Source of the DNA: Omphiscola glabra | Lineage: Eukaryota; Mollusca; Gastropoda; Lymnaeidae | NCBI GenBank assembly: GCA_964017045.1 | Contig: OZ024808.1 | Span: 17,973,284-18,037,283 of the forward strand | Reading direction: 5' to 3' | Length of the DNA: 64,000 bases | Shown here: piece by piece, positions 1 through 11,386 of the stretch | How positions within the stretch are numbered: the stretch's first letter is position 1 | How the letters are laid out: each line of letters opens with the position of its first letter | Translations under genes and position numbers: made by a program | The notes under the pieces: generated by a model | What the model was told of the DNA's origin: nothing | The model's input: only the letters and a program-made list of their open reading frames with translations | The model's database searches: none

Positions 1-92
1 CTGTAAAACAAAATTTTTTAAGCATGCACTGAAATATGTTAAGAATCATTTGCAAAATTTATTTTGATAATATAATTTTTTATCACTTGCAG

Positions 93-195
93 AGATCTTT
101 CAATGGTTCTGTCTGATCCATATGCCTTGAACATAATCCTCCAGTCACTGATGAAGATGTTACAGAATTGTGTGAACACAGACACCTTGCCGAGG
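93..195 (+). CDS. NELFB: NELFB exon (first in window)
   Basis: Acceptor AG is at 91-92 and donor GTAGCT starts at 196. The first base completes a codon from an upstream exon, then 34 codons follow from DLSMVLSDPYALN to DTLPR. The boundary before the next exon falls between codons, and the join R|D matches LPRD in human NELF-B. Confidence 0.9.
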
Positions 196-3100
196 GTAGC
201 TAAGCCACTTGTGATATTCTGTTTGCTGTTTCAAGTTTGCCCGCCGTGTGGATGCAAACATTTTGACTGTCTGTAGAGATGAACTTCTGCACTTGAATTT
301 GCCCATCTGTCTGATCAAGGCTACGAACAACATATTATGTCGATTAGACATGCACCTAATTCAGTTATAATTTTCCTCATGATAAACTTGAGCTGCTTTA
401 CTGCCCTACTTTAAGTGACCTCTGGTGCTCTGGGTCTGTGACCATGCTTTGCTATACACATTGACCACCCTTATTTGTTTTGCCTCTGCATTGAACTAGA
501 ATTAAATGTTTTTTGGGGGTGTTTTATTTGTTTTACTACTGATGAGAAATTTTGCTCTCCTAGTTTTTAAAGCATTTTATCTTATTCCCAGGATAACCCA
601 GATCTCCAGCTGCTGTGCAGGATGACTGCCCTTGGTCTTAATGCCTGGGAGATGATAGACAGTGGTAACTTTAAAGAACCTAAACTGGTGAGTCTCAATG
701 ATTAGAATGTGATGACAATTTACCAAAGAAGTTTCAATGGAAATCTGACAACACTTGTACAAACATGGCTTGGTAAAAAAGCACTGATGTAAAATGGGGA
801 AGATGATTCATTTCCTGGGACATTCTGCTCTGATGATTAGCTCTCTGTATTTCAGGACCCAACTTTCTTCACCAAATTCCTGGCCTATATTGTGACCTTA
901 ATGGCAGAAGATCAAGTGCGGCATTTTACGGGGAAAATTCCAGGCGAGAAAGTCCTACCCCCATCTTTACCACCTGACATGTACGCTAACTGGATAAGTC
1001 TCAACCCACTGGCCAGTATGGTGGCAATGTATTACTGTTTACAGGTAAATCAACTTACAGCTGGCTGTGTATAATAATTCCACTTTTACATGCAACGATC
1101 ATAGAGAAAATTTTATACTTTACCAAAGGGTTGTATACTTTACTGAAGGGTTGTATACTTTACTGAAGGGTGGTATACTATGCTGAAGGGTCGTGTACTT
1201 TGCTGAAAGGTGGTATACGTTGCTGAAGGTTGGTATACTTAACTGAAAGGTTGTATACTTTACTGAAGTGTTGTATACTTTACTGAAGGGTTGTATACTT
1301 TACTGAAGTGTTGTATACTTTACTGAAGGGTTGTATACTTTACTGAAGTGTTGTATACTTTACTGAAGGGTTGTATACTTTACTGAAGGGTGGTATACTC
1401 TAATCTAAGATGGTATACTCTAAAATAATAAACACCTATTATATCTGATTTATATTAAGTAGTAATTTAGGATATGTCTTTCTCTCCAAATTAGATTAGT
1501 TATTGTTGTGCTACCACCCAGTTATCTGACCTAAAACTGCCTGTCACTCTCTCTCTCTGTGCCAGTGTGCTAGAATGAAGGACCGCCTGGCCGTCATCCA
1601 GATCCTGCCAACACTGATCCATTGTGAGAACGACAGGGCGTACAGCGACACATTTCTACATTGTCTCGCCTCATACCTCATCCACATGAAGGATGACTTT
1701 CAGCACGGAGAGTTCTGTACAGCCGTGTTGGACGATTTCTTTGTTGTGAGTTGATGTGTTGTTGTCGCCCGTGGTTTTCACTAGGAGGTGATCTGTGTAT
1801 CTAAAATGTCACATGTTTATTGGTTAGATGTGTTACTTGTTAGTTTTACAAATGAAGTGCTAGTGCAAAGTTGTGCCTCTTGGCATCAAATCTAATAGAC
1901 TCAATTTTATTTATGTTTCGTTTTTTTATAAACATTTTTGAATTTAAATCATGTTAAAGGTATGTTCATTCTGCATATTTGTTACTGAGATTTTCAGTTT
2001 TCTATGACCACAATAGTATCCCTACCAGTTTTAATATTTTGTAGTTAAAATTTGTGAAAACTATTTCAAGTTAGTGGACAAGACAAGAAAAGTTTAGGGG
2101 AACAATGTATTGTTTTAAAATATGGAATTAATTAAAAGATATATTTTTTTAATTTTATGTTTTTTCCCCTTCATGAGTGGCTATTGAGTGGTAAAACTTC
2201 AACAGAAAAAAGCAGAATTTATTCCTTTAAATTTCCCCAAACTGATAAATATAAACAAAAGTTGTGCGTCAGGAGCCATTGTTGTCTGCTACGTGTGAAA
2301 ACTTATGTGGGATATCTGTGTCACTGGATTCTCAACATGGATTTATTTACCACTTAGATTTGTCGCTGCAGCAAATCTGCAGTGTGAACGTACCTTTGGG
2401 GTTAGCTTTTAATATGATGGTTCTTTGTGCTTTATTCACAACTTTATTAAAGAACATGTTTTCCCAGCCTGCCTCTTCAAGGGAGCATGTCCTCAGACAT
2501 TTATTACGATTGCTGATGCACATCCACCACAGACTGCCCCGTGCACGACTGGACAGCCTTATAGAGGAAATTACACTGGACAAAGATGTGAGTTTCATTG
2601 TTATTTTCATTAAGATGCAAATTTGCATGTAGTCAAGTAGGAAGTCAATTTCATGTAGCCAAGTAGGAAGTCAATTTCATGTAGCCAAGTAGGAAGTCAA
2701 TTTCATGTAGCCAAGTAGGAAGTCAATTTCATGTAGCCAAGTAGGAAGTCAATTTCATGTAGCCAAGTAGGAAGTCAATTTCATGTAGTCAAGTAGAAAG
2801 TCAATTTCATGTAGTCAAGTAGGAAGTCAATTTCATGTAGCCAAGTAGGAAGTCAATTTCATGTAGTCAAGTAGGAAGTCAATTTCATGTAGTCAAGTAG
2901 GAAGTCAATTTCATGTAGCCAAGTAGGAAGTCAATTTCATGTAGTCAAGTAGGAAGTCAATTTCATGTAGTCAAGTAGGAAGTCAATTTCATGTAGTCAA
3001 GTAGGAAGTCAATTTCATGTAGTCAAGTAGGATGTCAATTTCATGTAGTCAAGTAGGAAGTCAATTTCATGTAGTCAAGTAGGAAGTCAATTTCATGTAG

Positions 3101-3846
3101 CCAAGTAGGAAGTCAATTTCATGTAGCCAAGTAGGAAGTCAATTTCATGTAGCCAAGTAGGAAGTCAATTTCATGTTTGCCAAGTAGGAAGTCAATTTCA
3201 TGTAGCCAAGTAGGAAGTCAATTTCATGTAGCCAAGTAGGATGTCAATTTCATGTAGTCAAGTAGGATGTCAATTTCATGTAGTCAAGTATGATGTCAAT
3301 TTCATGTAGCCAAGTAGGAAGTCAATTTCATGTTTGCCAAGTAGGATGTCAATTTCATGTTTGCCAAGTAGGAAGTCAATTTCATGTTTGCCAAGTAGGA
3401 TGTCAATTTCATGTAGCCAAGTAGGAAGTCAATTTCATGTTTGCCAAGTAGGAAGTCCATTTCATGTTTGCCAAGTAGGAAGTCATTTTCATGTTTGCAA
3501 ATAGGAAGTCAATTTCATGTTTGCTAAGTCGGTAGTCAGTTTCATGTTTGCTAAGTCGGTAGCCAATGTCATGTTCGCTAAGTCGGTAGTCAGTTTCAGG
3601 TTGTAAAGTTGATGAAGCTTACTTGTAACTGTTCTGTCCATACCTGGTAAAGTCAGCTCTTGCACTTGTATGTCTATACACACTAAAATCGATGCCTGTC
3701 CACAGCTATCTGACTCCGTACGGTCAACAGCAGAAACTCTACAGGAGAAAATCTCCACTTTTGAGCCAAGTGCTTGCCCCAGTCCAGAAAAGATCGACTC
3801 CCCCTTATTGAGCGTTCCTGCACCTACACCAGCTCCCCACCGGTGA
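93..3846 (+). CDS. NELFB: NELF-B (negative elongation factor subunit B), 3' part, six exons
   Basis: Six exons join in phase: 93-195, 592-687, 856-1044, 1566-1745, 2468-2587 and 3706-3846, with the stop TGA at 3844. They encode about 275 residues, matching the C-terminal half of animal NELF-B (about 580 residues in human). Recognisable blocks in order are DLSMVLSDPYALN, ALGLNAWEMIDSGNFKEP, a central segment with MVAMYYCLQ, the HCLASYLIHMKDDF block, LRHLLRLLMHIHHRLP, and a proline-rich tail with SVPAPTPAP, which resembles the SVPAPAPL end of human NELF-B. NELF-B is a nuclear HEAT-like scaffold subunit of NELF and works with DSIF in promoter-proximal pausing of RNA polymerase II. The 5' exons lie left of the window. 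The gene is convergent with the minus-strand gene ending at 11312. I see no frameshift or premature stop, so it looks functional. Confidence 0.93.
592..687 (+). CDS. NELFB: NELFB exon
   Basis: Acceptor AG is at 590-591 and donor GTGAGT starts at 688. There are 32 codons, from DNPDLQLLCRM to NFKEPKL. The human equivalent contains GQGAWDMIDSQVFKEPKM. Confidence 0.92.
856..1044 (+). CDS. NELFB: NELFB exon
   Basis: Acceptor TTTCAG ends at 855 and donor GTAAAT starts at 1045. There are 63 codons, beginning DPTFFTKFLAYIV and ending MVAMYYCLQ. It aligns with the human segment that ends VGLYYVLHI. Confidence 0.92.
1108..1412. repeat. 20-bp minisatellite in a NELFB intron
   Basis: About 15 copies of a 20-bp unit (TTGTATACTTTACTGAAGGG) lie wholly inside an intron. 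Copies in the middle of the array alternate GAAGGG and GAAGTG, giving a 40-bp higher-order period. Confidence 0.9.
1566..1745 (+). CDS. NELFB: NELFB exon
   Basis: The acceptor follows a pyrimidine-rich tract ending GTGCCAG at 1565. The donor GTGAGT starts at 1746. There are 60 codons, from CARMKDRLAVIQILPTLIH to AVLDDFFV, matching the human stretch LLRLLPGLVETF...SLFDGFF. Confidence 0.93.
2468..2587 (+). CDS. NELFB: NELFB exon
   Basis: Acceptor TTCCCAG ends at 2467 and donor GTGAGT starts at 2588. There are 40 codons, PASSREHVLRHLLRLL to EEITLDKD. The human equivalent reads ENVHRHALRLLIHLHPRV. Confidence 0.93.
2627..3600. repeat. 26-bp minisatellite in the last NELFB intron
   Basis: About 37 copies of a 26-bp unit (core CAAGTAGGAAGTCAATTTCA) fill most of the last intron. 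Variants (GTAGCC, GTAGTC, GTTTGCC) are clustered: GTTTGCC types lie only in the right third. This suggests local duplication of neighbouring units. Confidence 0.93.
3706..3846 (+). CDS. NELFB: NELFB terminal coding exon
   Basis: Acceptor CCACAG ends at 3705. There are 46 codons plus stop TGA at 3844-3846. The tail is Ser/Pro-rich with LLSVPAPTPAPHR, close to the human C-terminus. A short heptad-like stretch (VRSTAETLQEKIS) corresponds to VKELYSQLGEKLEQ in human. Confidence 0.9.
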   Translation, partial: LSDSVRSTAETLQEKISTFEPSACPSPEKIDSPLLSVPAPTPAPHR

Positions 3847-4771
3847 TTTAAGTTTAGTTGTTTATAAGCCATTAACACGAGCATTTTCCATAATATCATC
3901 AATTCACATGCTAAGTAAATATTTTCTGAAATGCACAATTGACGTTAGTCATTAATGCCTTGTTATTATTGTCAAGTATTTATTTTTGGACACACAAGAG
4001 TTAAATATTTTGCTTACATTCAAGTAGGAAATTCATGTTGATGTTTAATGCAATTAATTAATTATACAATTTTGTAACAGGCCATCCATATCTTACATAA
4101 GGCATTAAAAAAATAATAATCACCTTTACCCCACATCTCCACCCTCCAATGCATTTCTGTTCTACTTCACTGTATGTACATACAGTACATACAAATGAAC
4201 TAACCCCTATCGCTTTTAAGGCACTAAATTCAGAGCAGAAAGAACTTTTAAACAAAATTTGGCGCTTAATGAAGGTTTTCATTTTTTAAATAGATAAAGC
4301 ATATTCATTGTCATTTTTCATAACTAAAAGAACTCTGAACATTTTTGGGGGGGCTAAATATAGATCTTTGAATTGAACCAACCATATGAAAATAGATAAC
4401 TGTACAATAGAATAATGAGCAGCCCTGAATAAATATTGAAACATAAGGTAAATAATTAAATTAATTTCAAACTTATATATTTTTTTCAAGCTTCAGGAAA
4501 TTCATAATTGTTTGCTTGGTTGTTACAACTCTGTTGACCCTCCTATTCTTTCAGTGGGACTTATGACAACATGGCCAAAGGATTTGCTGTTCCAGAAATT
4601 TGGTGACAAGAGGATGTCATTTATCAGGTGTTTTTTTTTTTAACCAAATAACTGCAGCAGGAGATTGTATCACTGAGGTGGGTAACGATTTCAAATACAT
4701 GAACCTTTTTGAGGTTGGCAGTGCCAAGCTGATTGAGCAGACCTGACCAACACAGATCTTGTGGGATGCTT
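3847..4771 (+). other. Likely NELFB 3'UTR and downstream sequence
   Basis: AT-rich sequence directly after the NELFB stop. One AATAAA at 4428-4433 could be the polyadenylation signal, but AT-rich context makes chance matches common. No conserved open frame is seen. Confidence 0.4.
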
Positions 4772-4849
4772 TTAGGATGGCAGGAGAGTGGCCTCCCTTA
4801 GGATGGCAGGAGAGTGGCCTCCCTTAGGATGGCAGGAGAGTGGCCTCCC
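4772..4849. repeat. 26-bp direct repeat, 3 copies
   Basis: Three identical tandem copies of a 26-bp unit containing GGATGGCAGGAGAGTGGCCT. Confidence 0.85.
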
Positions 4850-7800
4850 TGAGCTGTCTTTGTCTCCCTACTTACAATAATGAAGTCCTGTAAAATCAAG
4901 TACTTTTTCTATGCTGGGCGTTTTAAAAATAATTACATTTAACCAGACAAGCTCCAAAAAGCTATAGATCTATTGTAAATAACAACATCCCCCCCTCCCC
5001 TCTCACAAAAAAAAAACATGCTTTTTGTACATTGCCGGTAGCTATAAAAACTAAAGAAGAAAAACAATTCTGTGTCACTTGTGGTCCATATAATTTGGAT
5101 TATCAATACCGGGTATTTAATTTTAAAAACTCATCTTAAATTTTGATGTCAACCTTAAAGGTTGAAGCTTGGATTCATTAAAATAGGTATAGATTTATTC
5201 CATGTTTTGGGGGTTACAAACAACAAACAAATTTTGTGACTCCAAATGTTATAAGGTAGTAAATAAATCATTAAAAAAAAAGCCTATAATTATGTTTAAG
5301 TATTATAAAAAAATTGGAAACATTATTTTTGGAATCGTTTTTCCACAAGCAGGCACTAGGGACTGTCATGATGTTTAGCATATGTATGAATTTGTTGGGA
5401 CACCACCACCCTAACCCCTCCTGTCACCCAACATACCTGTACCAGAGAATATGCATGATGATCGCCATAAGTGTCATATTATAGGCTGAACAATTATTCC
5501 AAAGCTCTTATAAACTAAACCCCATTATTTTGACAATCTTTTTGTTATGAAAGTTCAAATTCAACCTGAGCAATGTTGGTGGACATGTCTTAATATTGTC
5601 AAGTGTCGCACAGTGAGCAGTTATTTTGCCCTAAATTAGTAGGTCAATTCAGACAGAATTTTAAGCCAAGGAATTTATTGAGAAATTGTTTTATTACCTG
5701 GGACTGTTTTATTACTTGAAACTCATGAACATTTGGCAATGTAAATAAATGAAATACAACCATATTTAAATAAAGAAAGCCTTGTTTCTAATTATTTTGT
5801 TTATCATACAATTTGTTTTTATACATGTGCTGCAAAAAGCCAACTATAGACTCAAGCACTTTCATACATGTACACAAAGAGTTCAATGTAAAAAGACATT
5901 TGCTGTTTAAGTTTTCAGTTAATCTTCTTGATAAATTTAATTTAAACAAAATCACATCACTTAAAAAGGTTTTTTTTGGGAGCCTTTGGTTTTTATTTGT
6001 TTTCAGCCTGCTTCCAAGAATCAGTTGCTGAAGAACACCAAGGTTCAACTCTATTTATTAAACCTGTTCCACCTTTATTGGGATTTTACTACTGGTTTTG
6101 GGCATCACTGCAGGCATATTTAAAATAAAATCTGGATTAACTTGAATTTCTCAACCCCTTCTTAAAATCTCTTTATGTCGCTATATAAAGGAAGTGTAAT
6201 AGTAGTGTGCTATTTATGAGAAATACCAGGAGGACTGCATTCTGGTTGAAAAAAATAATAAATATTCTTTGGTTTCTAGTATTGTCTTTCAGGTTTTCCT
6301 CTATCCTTTGTATATTTCGTATGTGCTTTTAATTTAAGGTTGATTAGATTATTCTCAATTAGTTGAAAGCTCCTTGCTATGTTGTTAATTTTTTAAGAAT
6401 TTTGTTTCCATTAAAAATCATTGTCATTTTCCTAACCATCTTAAATACTTCAGAAGAAATGAGTACTATTAAACAGACGTACAGACCCAGTTTTAGGAAG
6501 TGTTTTAGGAAGTAGTGTGTGCATTTAAGTCAAGAACATAAGATATATCAATGGAACAATGAAATTTGAAAAAAAAAAATTTCGACACATGGTATGGACA
6601 TTTCTAGAGTAAAAGACAAGTCTATACAATATCACACGTCTTTAAAATACAAGAAAGTTGCTGCACATTTGACTCTAACAGTTATTAAAAATACAGTATG
6701 GTAGTAGTAAACAGGCTGACATGAAGATGTATTGATTTGAAGAGCGCATCATTTGTTGAGTTCTTGCAATTTCATTAAAATTTGCGTTTTATTTAAACGA
6801 AGAAAACAAACATTTTATGATTGCCTTTTTATAGTTTGCAAACAGAATAAATCATAAATTATTTTTTTAGATCCCATTTTTGTTTTAAGTTCAAAATGAA
6901 AATTGTCAATTACTACAGCAGTTTAGAGTACCGGTACCAGTAACAAATAAATGTTTTAAATTTTCAAAGACTAAATACAAAAACTTTGAAAAAAACATCC
7001 AGACCCACTTGCTTGTTAAAATAATTAATAAGTAGAAAAAAAATTCCAGCTCTAAAAAATCTTGGATACCAATATTTTTTTTTTATATTCAAATATGTAT
7101 TTATTTTTTTTTTCCAAGCTCCCAGCAGTGCTCAGATTATTATTATTTATGAATACACATTACAATGTATTGTTAACATCTTCTAATATGTAAGTGACTA
7201 GTAAAAAATATCTTGTGTACAATAAGCTCAGTGAACATTCCATGTACACCTGTGTACATCACATCACAGTTAAAAGACATGATCAATAGTACCATTTTTT
7301 TTTTGGTTGTCAACAACAAATGAAAAAATTGATATATTCACTTCACAGATCTGGTTTACGTGATCGTAAATTGTTAATCATAAGATAAACTCAATGTAAC
7401 AAATTGAAACGTATTGAGGAAAGCAGGGTGCCCAATTCATTTAACATGATGGTAGAATTAATTTCTTTTGAAAAGTAAACTAAAGACAAAAATTGATGTA
7501 CAAACAATGATATGCATGAGGTGTAAAATAGGGTTAACAAAAATATGATACTTACATATAACCCAAGGACACAAAAGAGTTAAAAATCTAAATGCCCCGG
7601 TATAAAATTATTGCTTTTACATTAGTTGCTTTATTTATTTACTTTTCTTTAATTGATACAATACATCTCTTAAATATTGATTTATAATTTATTCCAATTC
7701 ATAGGAATTTTATGTTGATCCAGATTGTTGATATTATACTCAGGTTGTTTGGTAAGGACAAACTTAGATAATCTGATAAAAGTCTTATTTGTTGGATAAG

Positions 7801-8795
7801 GATCTTCTGGTTGCAATGAGTTTTTCCCAAATGCAGCAGCCTAATACACAGTACCTTGACACACAAAGTACACAGCACCTTGACACACAATAATTTACAT
7901 TTAATTATAATCTGAGTAAATTTCTTACCTGACCTTCTAAAGTACATTTTTAAAACCAAACTAAATTTTACATCTTGTTAAATATTGTTATACATTGAGT
8001 GGTGCACGAAATGAATGAGTGGTGTACCCAAATGAACAGATGCACGTTAAGGTAGTCCAGTGAGTGGAAATACCATGTAACGACCTGCTTCATAACATGT
8101 GAGTAATGAATGAAGTTGGCACACACACATTATAAACTTGTCAAAAGTAATGAGTGATTTTGTGATGAAATGATTCTATTTTTAAAAAAAACAACTTAAT
8201 ATTTAATTGTTTACTTGTAAAGTCAATGGATTAAACAAAATGTTGTCTAAATTTAAGTACTTGTACAGCAGCTCTTAAAGCTTTATAAGTTAAATGTTGC
8301 ATTATAAAGAAAATAGAATTATAAAAAGGAAATTGTCAAAAATAATTGTTTAAAAGGTAGCTGTGCCTTTGAGGTCATGAAAAAGAAAAACATTTGGTTA
8401 TAGATTCATTTCAATCCATTCAAAGTTCAAAAGACTTTTAAATTGTAAAAAAAATAAATTAATAACAAAATAACCAAGTAAAAGAAAACACACAAATGCT
8501 GGCCACCCAACAAAATTATTGAAGGAAGAATTAAGAGTTTTGTGCCACAGTCAACAATTTATTTAGAGATTAGTTTTCAATCATTGCTAAAAATAGGCAA
8601 TTTTAGATAAGCAAAAGCAGCATGACATTGGAGTGATCAAATCTGTTTGAGCAATTTTCATCACCATGTAAGACATTGCCTGTGAGTTACAAAACATTGG
8701 ATGTTTGCCACATGTTGTCCAACAAAGAAATTAAAGCAGAAATAAATACACAGGGAAAGAAAGAAACAAACAAATGTTAAATTTTCATTCTATGG
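4850..8795. other. Gene-free AT-rich stretch
   Basis: About 4 kb of AT-rich unique sequence with many homopolymer A and T runs. Short open frames here have no recognisable domain or matching splice structure. It probably combines 3'UTRs of the two convergent genes with intergenic DNA. Confidence 0.5.
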
Positions 8796-8990
8796 CAGCG
8801 TTTCTCAACCTGTGGGTCGTGACCCATTTGGGGATCGAACGACCCGACCTTTACAGAGGGTGTCACCTAAGACCATCAGAAAACACATATTTATAAAGTA
8901 GCAACGACAATAATTTCATGGTTGGGGGGTCGCCACAACATAAGGAACTGTATTAAAGGGTCGTGGCATTTGAAAGGTTGAGAACCACTG
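8796..8990 (+). mobile_element. SPIN-like non-autonomous hAT element, copy 1
   Basis: A 195-bp element starting CAGCGTTTCTCAACC and ending GGTTGAGAACCACTG, so the termini are inverted. The inside has GTGGGTCGTGACCC, GGGATCGAACGACC, AAGACCATCAGAAAACACA and GGGTCGCCACAACAT, in the order I know from short SPIN elements. Flanks TTCTATGG (8788-8795) and ATCTATGG (8991-8998) match at 7 of 8 bases, as an 8-bp hAT target duplication should. It has no coding capacity and must have been moved in trans. Confidence 0.85.
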
Positions 8991-11311
8991 ATCTATGGGA
9001 ACATTAGAAGACACAGGACTTGCTTATCTAGGTACTTGCTGATCTGGTGTCACAAACTGTGCATTAAAAACTTTCATTTGACTCAGATCAATTTAATGGG
9101 AAGAATAAACATTTAAATGTCTAAATAATAATCTTATTATTAGTATTGCTTCAATGGACTGAGAATGTAACTAATTAAATCAATAATTTTTGTACTAATT
9201 TTATAATTAATATGCAGAAGAAAATATGATAAGTAATAATTTGTATACAATTTCATTATTGTCAAACTTCTCAAATGCAAGAGATGTTCATAAGTAAAAA
9301 CCTTCATAATTTTGTACACAAGTAAGTACCGGTACTAACTACACAAGTAAGTACCGGTACTAACTACACTAGTAAGCACCAGTACTAACCTATGTCTTAA
9401 ATATATCCTAGGATCAACATTGTTGTGCATCTCTTGAGTCTATCTCATTTGTTATTATATTTATAAATTTATTTTGATCATAGTAGTTACCTTCTGATCT
9501 ACTGATTATACTTGATGCATAAATTGATTGGTCTTAAGGGTCACATTTTTCTTGAATATAATAGAAATTTCATGTCGACTTTTTTTTTTTTCCCCCAGTC
9601 ACTTGTAATTATTTTTATATCTATTCATTTAAAAAATTTAAAAAATAACATTTTTAAATTTTTGTGTCTACCTTTTGTAGGACTTTTTAAAAATATACGT
9701 CTGAGGAAAAATAAAAGAAAATTCAAATTAAAAGTAGAAAATATTGCCTTATAATACAAGTGGACAGGTAAATGATTATATTTGAACCTTTTTGAAGTAT
9801 ACGATTATATTTCAACCTTTTTGAATGTACTCCGGCTTTAACAGAAACTGTTTTTCACTTTAAAAAAGTAAATATGTGATTTAAAAAAAAATAATTCCAT
9901 TGTAAACAAGTAGAGATTATGCAATGAAAATAATTGATAACATTACAATTGAAGTATATTCAAAGTAAAATTCAACCCGAAGCCAAAGAAATATCACATT
10001 AAGTTTGGTTTTAAAAAAATGTCCAAGTCTGGCCTTTTACAACTCCACATCTAAAAATAGAATCAATTCTTTCATAACGAAAAAATAAATTCATCACATA
10101 CAACATATATCATTCTCTGCACACTTTGAAATGGATACTTCACAAATTTTATCACACACAACAGCACAGTACTGGGCACTGTTTGCTTACAAATTTTGTT
10201 TACCAGATATGTAAATAAAACATTATCACCAGGAATCAAAATTCAACTTGAATAATTAATTTTCTACTTCTTGTATTCACTTCATTGATTAAAAACTTGA
10301 ATACTTCTTGAATACACTACATTCAGTCAAAACTAGGAGAAGAAAAATACATGTTTATTTTTGTGTGCAATTTTTCTCTCAATAATCCAAACCTTGCCAT
10401 GCGAATTTATGAATATCTTCAAGATATCACCTCAAAGATATACATCCTTAGACTTAGATATTCAAGTTTAGCATTGCCATTTTTTAACCACATGAAGAGT
10501 TTCAAGCACGTGAAGAATTTTGAACTTGTCACCAGCATTTTGCAGTCGTATTCCATTGCCCACTCCAATCTTAAAACAGCTGGTCTCTCTCACACACGAC
10601 GCAGTTGATATACAGGATACAATAATCATGATATTATGCGAGAAATGTGTGTCCATGTCTTGAAAGTAGCCCTGCAGTCAGTGAATGCACAGGTCTTTTA
10701 GTCATCATCATTGTGTTGATATGAAGACTTGGCATCACACAAGGTGTATCTTGTCTCACACAAGTTTTATTATTGGTACCATGAGCATAATATGGATAGC
10801 TAGTGTTTCAAGCATTAATCCGTTTTCACACAGAAAATATAGCAATACTGAAGAGTGCAGTTTAATGAGTAATTTTGTATGTTGGATACAGCAACTCTTA
10901 AAATGACTTTGCAAGAGCTGATCTCATTCCTAGGGGAAATCAGGGAGCAGATTTAGAGCAATGAGACGGGAGTACACTCATTGCTAATGTCTTTTGCAGC
11001 TCCTGCAGTCAACATCTATAGCAGTTTAGCCTTTTAAGTTAGAGCCTTTCCATATAGATTTTAAGCTACACGTCTGTGTCCTCTTTATTTTTAATGACAT
11101 CACCACTGGTTGCTCTGTGCATAAACACTGTAACCAAGAAGTAATATTCCAACATTTAATGTACCGGTACCAATATTTCATGTACAAATGGTACAGCTTG
11201 AGTCAATTTATTTGATAAATGTAGACAGATGCTCGTCATCGGCTTGCACACCCCATCACTGTTGATCCTTCTGTCAATGAGGTCACACCTTGTCAGGATG
11301 TGTAGGTTTCA
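8991..11311. other. Likely 3' flank or 3'UTR of the C1orf21-like gene
   Basis: AT-rich sequence downstream, on the minus strand, of the stop at 11312-11314. A three-copy 25-bp repeat containing AAGTACCGGTACTAACTA lies at about 9317-9390. An open frame at 10351-10608 (+) is AT-driven and has no recognisable domain. Confidence 0.4.
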
Positions 11312-11386
11312 TCAATACCTGTACACATCATCTACAGATGATACTTCAGATGCCTCACCAGATGGAAGGAACTCAGCCTCAGCTCC
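11312..11386 (-). CDS. C1orf21-like terminal coding exon (exon 5)
   Basis: Acceptor CCAACAG precedes GGAGCTGAG at 11386. It encodes GAEAEFLPSGEASEVSSVDD plus VYRY, with the stop TGA at 11314-11312. The leading Gly completes the EKIEKG motif. A GT in ACAG|GTATTG near the end could serve as a donor, so a longer alternative C-terminus is possible. Confidence 0.75.
   Translation of the reverse strand, partial: GAEAEFLPSGEASEVSSVDDVYRY

Noticed and set aside
3489..3938. 149-codon minus-strand frame
   Set aside because: Antisense of the NELFB last exon and of the 26-bp intron array.
4550..4640. Possible extra exon after NELFB (TTCTTTCAG acceptor, CAG|GTGTTT donor)
   Set aside because: The NELFB frame already ends at 3846 with its expected C-terminus. 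The candidate has stops in the likely frames and could at most be part of a 3'UTR.
10351..10608. 85-codon plus-strand frame
   Set aside because: AT-rich, no recognisable domain, and antisense to the likely 3' region of the C1orf21-like gene.
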